Shown here piece after piece: positions 57,576 to 64,000 of a stretch of 64,000 nt of DNA (position 1 is the stretch's first letter; the number at the start of each line of letters is the position of its first letter). The notes beneath the pieces were generated by a model that worked only from the letters and a program-made list of their open reading frames with translations, did no database searches and was not told the origin of the DNA. Position numbers and translations under genes: made by a program. This DNA comes from Blattamonas nauphoetae (Eukaryota > Preaxostyla > Oxymonadida). The stretch covers positions 1-64,000 of the forward strand of contig JARBJD010000033.1 of NCBI GenBank assembly GCA_033064195.1, given 5' to 3'.

Positions 57576-60500
57576 TATCGCTTCTCCTCTCTTTGCACAA
57601 CTCGTCCATCAATCTTTCCTATTCGACACAGCTCGCGGAAGAAGTGCAGTCCATCGATGTTCTCCTGCCCACTATAGAAACTCTTACCATTCCGGGCGGG
57701 AGCTTCAGCTCTCTGTCGTTGCTTAAATATTGAGTCATTTGAATGAATGGGCCTAGAACGAATGATTCCACTTCGACTTTTTTCAGGAGAGGGGACCAAG
57801 GTTGATTGTCCCAGTTTGGGGTGATCAGAATCCCCTGATGAACTGTTTCCTTCATCAGCTTGTTCAGAACCCGAGTGATCAGCAGAATAGGAGGATGAAG
57901 AAGTGGTTGAATCATCCCGGACCAGTCGAGGGAGAATGCGTTTCTTCCAACTGCGTTTTCGTCCTGAGATAGCGAGACATATGCTGCGCATTGTTTGTTC
58001 AGCGCTGATGCAAAAAGATCGATCTGCGGATCGAGTGACAATCTTTCTTGAATGGTTTTCATTGCCTGTGGAGTGAATGTGTATTCTGCCTGCGGATGAA
58101 GTCTTGACAGGGCATCCGCAGTGGAATTGAGTGTCCCAGGGATGTGGTTGATCCCGGTCATCGTCAGGCCCGCTGTCTGGATCGTTTTTAGTGTCAGCCG
58201 GGTGATTGGAGTCAACGCTGGGCATGCTCTCTGCCTCCGAAGGTTGTTGACTGCTGCAGTGTTGTCGCTGAACACCTGGACTGCTGTAACTCCTTGTGGA
58301 TGGAGGATCGGTGCTGCTCGGATTACTGCAAACCTGATTGCTGCAGTTTCTTTCCAGTTGGATGTCTCTGTCTGTTGTCGTTCCGTCCAGCTGTCGTGTA
58401 GGTACGTTGTCTGTCCGTTCCTCTCCAATACACACCCCCACCCCATGGGACTGGCATCTACAGTCAAGCTCGCTTGTGGGGTCTGTTGTCTGAACGAATG
58501 TGGGATATTCTCCGTGATCGTTGCCTTCCAGAATGTGATCTCTCCCTTGAGAAGGGGAGACAGCTGAGCCTTGGAGTTCCATCCTGCCTTCCGGACTGTT
58601 TCGTCTCTCAACTTGTTGAATCTTTTGAGATAGAGACTCGCTGAGGGAACGACTTCGCGCAAGAAGTTGAGCTGGCCTATAATTTTCGCCGCGCTCTGAC
58701 CTGTATCAGCTGGCTGGATACCGCCTGCGGCCAAAGAATGCGAAGGGTGTTCAGCAGCTTGCTCTGCCTGGACTGTGTAATGGAAAGAGTCTGAGTATGT
58801 GATGCTATCGTCCAACCGAGAAAGTCGATCGTTTGACTTGGGATTGTCTGACATTTGTTCTGAGACAGTTCGAATCCCAGTGCTTCCAACCTTTCCATGG
58901 CTTGCTTTGTCTTCGTTTCTGCTTCCTCTTTGGTCTTGAATAGGAGTAGAATGTCGTCGAGGTAAAACACAATTGGAGTCTGGAGCTCTTCTCTCATCGA
59001 TTTGACTGCAATCTTGATAATTTTTGTGAAAGTCCGCGGTGCGGTTGCAAGCCCGAAGGGCATTCCAACATATTGGTAGAAGGTGTTGTTGTAGCCGAAG
59101 CACAGATAACGACGAAGCTGAGGAGGTACTATGACATGTTGATACGCGTTCCGAATGTCTAGACTGGTCATCCATTCCCCACCGACAATCAGGTCCATCA
59201 CTGTTTTGATATTTTCCATTTTGAAATGGTCCACCTGAATCTCGTCGTTCAGAGGTGACGCATTGAGTATTTTTCGGAATTTCCCCCCAGGCTTGGGGAC
59301 TAAGAACGTATGGAGCGACATTCCCACTTCCTGAATCGGCACCTCGACAACAACTCCTGCCTTCAACTCTTCCTCCAGGAGAGCCCGGAACGCCTCCGTT
59401 TCCTCCGGGTTCCCACGGAACGGAGGCGCCCAGCTCAAGTTCTGGAGTCGCTGTGGAGACTCCGCATCTTTCCAATTCCAAAGTGCACCTGCCTGCACTC
59501 GCTGCGCTCCCCCAACTTTCGTCCAGTTGTCTATTGAGTTGAGGAGACGAAGTGGGAGAGGAATCTGCTCTGAGACTAAATTCGAGGCCGCTGTTTTGAT
59601 ATCGTTGGTTGTATGGGCCTTTTGTTTGATTCGGGGAGGCCTGACCCCCACTGGGAGAGAAAGCCGAATGATTCATGGTCTGAGATTGACTATGACCGCC
59701 CTGTGTTCCATTTGACTGGCGCTGATTTGGAGGGGTGAGCAGATCTGAATCCACCGAGGCAGGCTGAGTTAAGTTCAATATAGATGCTATTCGACCAGAA
59801 TTCGAAGGTGTCACGTATCTGGCATAATGCGCGCAACACGCCGCATCAGCAGAAGACATCATTGCTTCCCCGATCGTCGACAGAATGTGTGAGGGAGGTT
59901 GTTCATCGCATACTTGTCCGTAGACCTCAGCCATCAAGCCAACTGAAGAAAGGCTGGATTGGGTCGATGTAAGGAGCGCCTGATCTTGAATTCGTCTGTC
60001 CGGAGTGAGAATGAGGCTATTCTTAGCCATTTCGACAGGAATCTCCAGGACGTTCCGCATTGAAGATGATCGTAAGTTCGATGCGTCCCTCTGCTGGGCC
60101 GGAAGCGCAACCTTAAGCCAACCCTTTTTGAAGGTCGGCTCTTGCTTTCGCAACTCCCGGAGAATATTCTTTTTCAATTGTTCTTGTCTTCGGCGGGAAC
60201 TGCGGTGCGACATGCGTCGTGACCGGTGTGTTCTGGATGAGCTTGATCTTGACCGACTTCCGTGATGTTTCTTCCATCCTTTTGCTTTTCGTCGATGATC
60301 TCTCCTTTTTTGGTGACTTCGTCGCCTTTCATCACGAGAACTCGATGAGGAACTGTCACTGCTGGACGATAAGGATGATGAAAATTCTGATGTGCTTGTG
60401 CACGAGTCAATGTTGTATTTATGCCGGTTGTGTCCATTTGAACGTGATGAGCGCCGTTGATCCCGAGAAATAGATGAATCTGAATCCTCAGCTGGATCGA

Positions 60501-60761
60501 TTCCACTCGCCATGTTCCGCTTCATTTTTCGGATTTCTCTTCCCAAAAGTTGCTTCCTGTCACTTTCTTGATGTTGTGAATCCATCGATTGGGCATTGTC
60601 TCGACTTGATTCCATGATTTTTTGCGTATTCATCTGAGTCAACAATGTTGGTATTTTGTCTGCAATCTGAGCCGCAAGCGTAATAATAAGCTCGTCATCG
60701 AACTGCTGGCGGACTTGTGATGGAGTTTGCGGCAAGGTCTCTTCGTTTCGAAGTTGAGACA

Positions 60762-60835
60762 TGTTTCGATCTGGCACCCATTACACGTCAGTGTACTATC
60801 TCGATGTGTTGAGGAGCCCTCGTTTGGGCTTGGAG
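60762..60835 (-). repeat. Right inverted terminal repeat of DIRS-like element
   Basis: Inverted match to the left end; the outer part is also found in the internal region at 55051-55130. Confidence 0.85.
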
Positions 60836-60916
60836 TGACCAGGGGGAACTCCTTCAAATCAGACCAGACAGACCATCGTTCTTCAGCGTGAGTGTTCTCT
60901 TCTTCAACCAACTGGC

Positions 60917-61999
60917 TTAGAAAACGAGAGCAAGCACAGCAACGAGGGCAGCAACAGCTGAAGCTACACTCTTGGCACCAGCATCGTACGTGATGGGCTG
61001 ATCTTCGAAAGTGAGCTCGTCGGAGATGACGAGAGTGGCTGAGACTGTGCTGCCCTTCTTGATCGGGCAGTCCTTGAACAAATACTCAACAGCCACAGAG
61101 CCAGCTGCGTGTGTCCACTTGAACTTGTCGCTCTTGTCCAGTTTGCGCTCTCCGTTGGCCTTGGCTGGAGCGGTGTCCTTCAGAGTGAGCTTCTGGGTGT
61201 ATCCTTGCGGAAGACCGGCCTCAGCTGGGAGGAGGGCGTTGCGGAGAGTGACTGTGACCTTGTCCTTCGCTCCGTCTTCCTTCTCTCCTTCTTTCACGAG
61301 AGACGATTCTCCAGTCAGCTTGTTGTTGTCGGCGGGGATGAACTTGGTGACTGTGGGTTCGTACCTTTCGCACGAGATGGTGTATTCTGTCCCAGCGAGC
61401 AGCTTGTTCTCGGCTGCGGTTGTCACAACATCGATCTCGACTTCCTTGACCTTCGTGCTCTCAGCGATGACGACATCCTTGCTGATTGTGGTCGTCCCAG
61501 CGGTGAACTTGACGGTGAGAGTGGTTGCAGTGTTAACGTTGGCAGCGACTTCGCACTTGAGTGTGTATGTGCTCTTGCTGGAGGCAGTCAGCGTGACGTT
61601 TAGCAACTTCCCAATGGTGATCACGTCCGTTGGACAATCTTCTGTTCCATATTCGTCCATATGTCTGTAGGCCATCAAAGTGTACGACTTTCCGTAAAGG
61701 AACGACTTGCCAAGATCGGTGATTGTGTGAGTGAAGATCTTGTCGTCTCCAAGAGATGTGGCTTCTGGAATGCTGATCAAGACCCCAACAGGATCTTCCT
61801 CATCGTACGGCTGTTCGCCGAACCCGAGATCCATGGGTTGGCCGGCGACGACATCTCCCCGTCCGGCGAATGTCATCTTCAAGTTGACTGTTCCAGCACC
61901 AGCATCGAGGTCAGCAAGTTCAATATGTACTGGTGGGTCACTGGGAAGGTTTGGGCTGCGGAAGCTTGAAGCAGAGAGTAGAGCAAAGAGGAAGAACAT
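60917..61999 (-). CDS. Probable GPI-anchored surface glycoprotein
   Basis: The frame is open from 62191, but the ATG at 61999 begins a good signal peptide (MFFLFALLSASSF), so I prefer it; ATG 62023 is an alternative. That gives 360 residues. The body has beta-rich Ig/fibronectin-like stretches with regularly spaced strands (LLNVTLTASSKSTYTLKCEV, LLAGTEYTISCERYEPTVTK, KVTVTLRNALLPAEAGLPQG). The C-terminus AKSVASAVAALVAVLALVF is a short hydrophobic tail with no cytoplasmic residues, preceded by small residues (DAGA), the pattern of a GPI-attachment signal. Codon use is regular and GC-rich at third positions, suggesting high expression. It ends 61 bp from the DIRS-like element. No homolog recognised. 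Confidence 0.75.
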   Translation of the reverse strand: MFFLFALLSASSFRSPNLPSDPPVHIELADLDAGAGTVNLKMTFAGRGDVVAGQPMDLGFGEQPYDEEDPVGVLISIPEATSLGDDKIFTHTITDLGKSFLYGKSYTLMAYRHMDEYGTEDCPTDVITIGKLLNVTLTASSKSTYTLKCEVAANVNTATTLTVKFTAGTTTISKDVVIAESTKVKEVEIDVVTTAAENKLLAGTEYTISCERYEPTVTKFIPADNNKLTGESSLVKEGEKEDGAKDKVTVTLRNALLPAEAGLPQGYTQKLTLKDTAPAKANGERKLDKSDKFKWTHAAGSVAVEYLFKDCPIKKGSTVSATLVISDELTFEDQPITYDAGAKSVASAVAALVAVLALVF

Positions 62000-62255
62000 C
62001 GTTCTTGATTTTGGATGTCCCATATTTGGATTTCCGGGATTCCGACGATGTGTGATCTGAGAAGAAGACGATGAATCACAAATTGGAGTGACAAAATTGG
62101 GACTCAGTGGATTTTCATTTGTTGCCTCACTTTGTGACCGGTTTTGATTCTTGTTCACAAGCCCTGAAACATTGGTAATGGGCGAGATCACACCAAGACG
62201 CTTGAAATATCAATCATCGCTCTCTGTGAAGAGATTAATCGGTTCTTCTATCATT

Positions 62256-62635
62256 TCATTCCGATTCTGGAATCAGTGCAGTCAGAATCTGTTCGACAAG
62301 TGATAAGGACGAAGCAGATGTTTCTTTGTTTGTTTTGAATGTTTTGGGATCGTTTCTCAGAAACAAGGGTGTATAGGGATCACATTTCGACTTTCGGGAA
62401 GATGCAGAACGTTCGAAGTCAGTGTATGCCACAAAGAAAGACGAAGACAGTCTGACCTGCATCTTCTCTTCCAGCAAGAATGAGAAATCGAGAATCTGCC
62501 CAAGAAGCGCTGTGAAACGACGATGATATTGAGCATATGGACTTTGGCGCCTGTTCCGATGTAGATATTCCAGAAAAGGTTGGACGAGATGCAGAAACTT
62601 GTCGATGGTTGTCTGGTTTCGCGGATTTTTTTTGT
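62256..62635 (-). CDS. Partial gene, possibly CYRI/FAM49-like (3-prime exon)
   Basis: Minus-strand frame ending at 62256. It reads TIDKFLHLVQPFLEYLHRNR, then RRFTALLGQILDFSFLLEEK and FFVAYTDFERSASSRK. This resembles the alpha-helical Rac1-binding core of CYRI/FAM49 proteins, where an ILxFTLxFDELKM segment precedes NDFSYYRR. An intron acceptor probably lies near 62633-62650 (TTTGTAG or ATCCAG), but the 5-prime exons are not resolved. CYRI proteins restrain Rac1-driven actin assembly at the membrane. Similarity is judged by eye and is modest; the stretch ends early compared with the family. Confidence 0.35.
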
Positions 62636-62756
62636 GGAATCTGGATGAGAACTACAAAGGAAACAAGGGACAATATCCATCAAATACAGCTTGGAGGAAG
62701 GCCTGAGGGACATTTCATATTCTGTCAGCGAGCCAATTGGTTGTTGGTTCTCTCAC

Positions 62757-63070
62757 TTTTTTCAAAGGGTCGGATCTGTATCATTTCAACCCAATGTGAT
62801 CCTTTTCCTCTTTTATCGTTGCTTTGACAAAAATGAACACTCAATAACACATAATCACAAATTGAAACGAACCTCCTTCCACGAAAAGGCATGAATTGAA
62901 GAACCACCGTTTGGTTGACCGTTGGTTGAGCCTTTTCCAGTGAGCTATTCCATTGAAACAACACATCAATTGTGTTTTTATTACGATTTATTGAGCCTCG
63001 TTGTCTTTATTGAATCGTATTGACACATTTCATGAAAACAGCTCTGATCCGACCCTTTGAAAAAACCAAA
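62757..63070. repeat. Inverted copies of TTTTTTCAAAGGGTCGGATC
   Basis: The 20-mer occurs at about 62757-62776 (plus strand) and again on the minus strand near 63046-63066. Both contain the AAAGGGTC core seen upstream of genes X, Y and 52665, so this may be a divergent promoter pair or the ends of a short element. Confidence 0.4.
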
Positions 63071-63139
63071 AGAACCAAAAACCAATTGTCTCGCTGACAG
63101 TTCGTAGAATGTCGAAGCAAGTCTGTTTCGATTCCCATG

Positions 63140-63490
63140 TCATAGTTCGAGCAAGAAGTCTGAGTGCAGACTTGTGGTGAGTTCCATCTTCCTGATCAGT
63201 TGTTGCTCGAGTCCTGCGTGTTCAATCTCTCTCCTTTTCCTCTCGAATTCTTCCTGCATCTTCTGATTGACTTCTCGACTCTTCTCTGTTGGTTGTCGCG
63301 TTCTCATCGAGACTTCCACTGCAAATGATTCTCGAATCAAAGCCGTCCGTTCTTGCTTCTTGGTGAGTGGTTTGTGAGTGATGGACCGAGTGGCTGGGAC
63401 GGAACTGAACAGCCTAAGGGAATGAGCATTCGAAAAGGACCTGACTGAATCACTTCGCTTCCGATCACACAAAAGGAACAATTCAAGCAC
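63140..63490 (-). CDS. Small coiled-coil protein, unknown
   Basis: The minus-strand frame ending at 63140 reads ITHKPLTKKQERTALIRESF, then a Glu/Lys/Arg-rich helix (REVNQKMQEEFERKRREIEH) and a short C-terminus. A 27-nt tract at 63414-63440 has GT..AG ends and is in frame, so it may be a tiny intron. The true start is not clear; coding may extend upstream toward 63785. Family not recognised. Confidence 0.45.
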   Translation of the reverse strand: MLELFLLCDRKRSDSVRSFSNAHSLRLFSSVPATRSITHKPLTKKQERTALIRESFAVEVSMRTRQPTEKSREVNQKMQEEFERKRREIEHAGLEQQLIRKMELTTSLHSDFLLEL

Positions 63491-64000
63491 AGAAGAAAGA
63501 GAGGGTTCGGAGAAGGAACGAGCGAGATTGATGAATGATCAGATGCAGCTCAAGTGCATCGGACAGGCCTTCTGTGCGCAGGTGTCCAAACACCAACTTG
63601 AATCGGTGTTGAACAGCTGTCCCTTTCTTCATAGTAGTGTTAGAAAACCGCCCGTGTTTAGAAACCCGCAACGTGTGTTGGAAAAACCGCAACCGGACGA
63701 TCTTCATCATAATAAAGCTCTTTATCCATTTGAACACAATAGTCTCTAATTTTCTCACCTTTTTGAAAAAATCAATCAAAAACAATCGTGAAGTGACTCA
63801 ATTGAAACTGATCTTTGTCGAGACTCTGTGTTGTCGGTAAATACCACCCTGTTCTGGCATTCTTGTTGGGTAGGTTGTTGTGAGCTTCCAACAATCGTTG
63901 TCCTCGCGGTCTGATTCATCTTCTTCATTTTATACTTCATTTGAATGCAAAATCAGCGATCCAACATCCTTTGGTCTTCTTGACGTAAAGATCTGAATGA
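63491..64000. other. Window end, no supported gene
   Basis: Overlapping short frames on both strands (a minus-strand one to 63785 may be the 5-prime part of the coiled-coil gene). Nothing else recognised. Confidence 0.4.

Larger units (their letters stand above)
54710..60856 (-). mobile_element. DIRS-like tyrosine-recombinase retrotransposon (fossil)
   Basis: Parts in minus-strand order: an Arg/Ser-rich gag-like region (about 60.8-59.7 kb), a reverse transcriptase (about 59.6-58.7 kb), an RNase H and connected domain (about 58.6-57.7 kb), and a tyrosine recombinase (about 56.2-55.2 kb). Overlapping frames are usual in this family. The ends are inverted terminal repeats, and a short internal region (55051-55130) joins copies of both ends, the classic DIRS circular-junction arrangement. 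A 1354-bp foldback DNA element is inserted within it. Terminal and internal repeats still match well, so it is fairly young. It is broken by the insertion and perhaps one or two further breaks. Confidence 0.85.

Noticed and set aside
1-64000. tRNA, rRNA or snRNA genes
   Set aside because: No cloverleaf with B-box GGTTCRANNCC spacing or conserved rRNA block was recognised by eye; a covariance-model scan would decide.

Overview
The window is eukaryotic nuclear DNA. It shows spliceosomal introns of about 28-46 nt, TIR and tyrosine-recombinase transposons, minisatellites, and no bacterial operon signals. Long reading frames stay open under the standard code. Giant Pmp-like beta-helix surface genes ending in a pseudokinase, tiny introns and a heavy transposon load suggest an anaerobic metamonad, most likely an oxymonad such as Blattamonas. 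This is an inference from gene style, not from a database match.

Layout. 0-1.3 kb: two minisatellites. 1.65-3.9 kb (minus): an intron-bearing DDE transposase gene with one frameshift. 4.3-11.9 kb (plus): a graveyard of five SPRY-domain gene copies plus a dual-specificity-phosphatase-like pseudogene. 13.1-28.1 kb (minus): gene X, a large beta-helix/Ig-like repeat gene split by three DNA transposons (A 4639 bp, B 4247 bp, a 521-bp MITE). 29.5-31.7 kb: a pogo-like transposon with perfect 200-bp TIRs. 31.96-42.3 kb (minus): gene Y, a full-length paralog of X with a transmembrane helix and a cytoplasmic pseudokinase, split once by the same 521-bp MITE. 42.4-46 kb: decayed relatives of X/Y. 46-50 kb: AT-rich, with an 876-bp MITE. 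50.2-52.4 kb: a decayed coiled-coil/MATH-like gene carrying a third 521-bp MITE. 52.7-53.7 kb: an intact two-exon host gene. 54.7-60.9 kb: a DIRS-like retrotransposon fossil with a foldback DNA element inside it. 60.9-62.0 kb (minus): a probable GPI-anchored surface protein. 62.2-63.8 kb: two partial minus-strand genes.

The main result is the state of X and Y. If each transposon and one copy of its target-site duplication are subtracted, X becomes 5514 nt (exactly 1838 codons) and Y 9846 nt (exactly 3282 codons), both fully open. Four insertions therefore sit in otherwise undamaged genes. Either the insertions are very recent or heterozygous, or the elements are removed at the DNA or RNA level. 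A and B form a family with 9-bp target duplications and four AGATCT-centred iterons per end. A carries a pogo/Tigger-type (DDE_1) transposase, a class that normally duplicates TA, so this pairing may be new.
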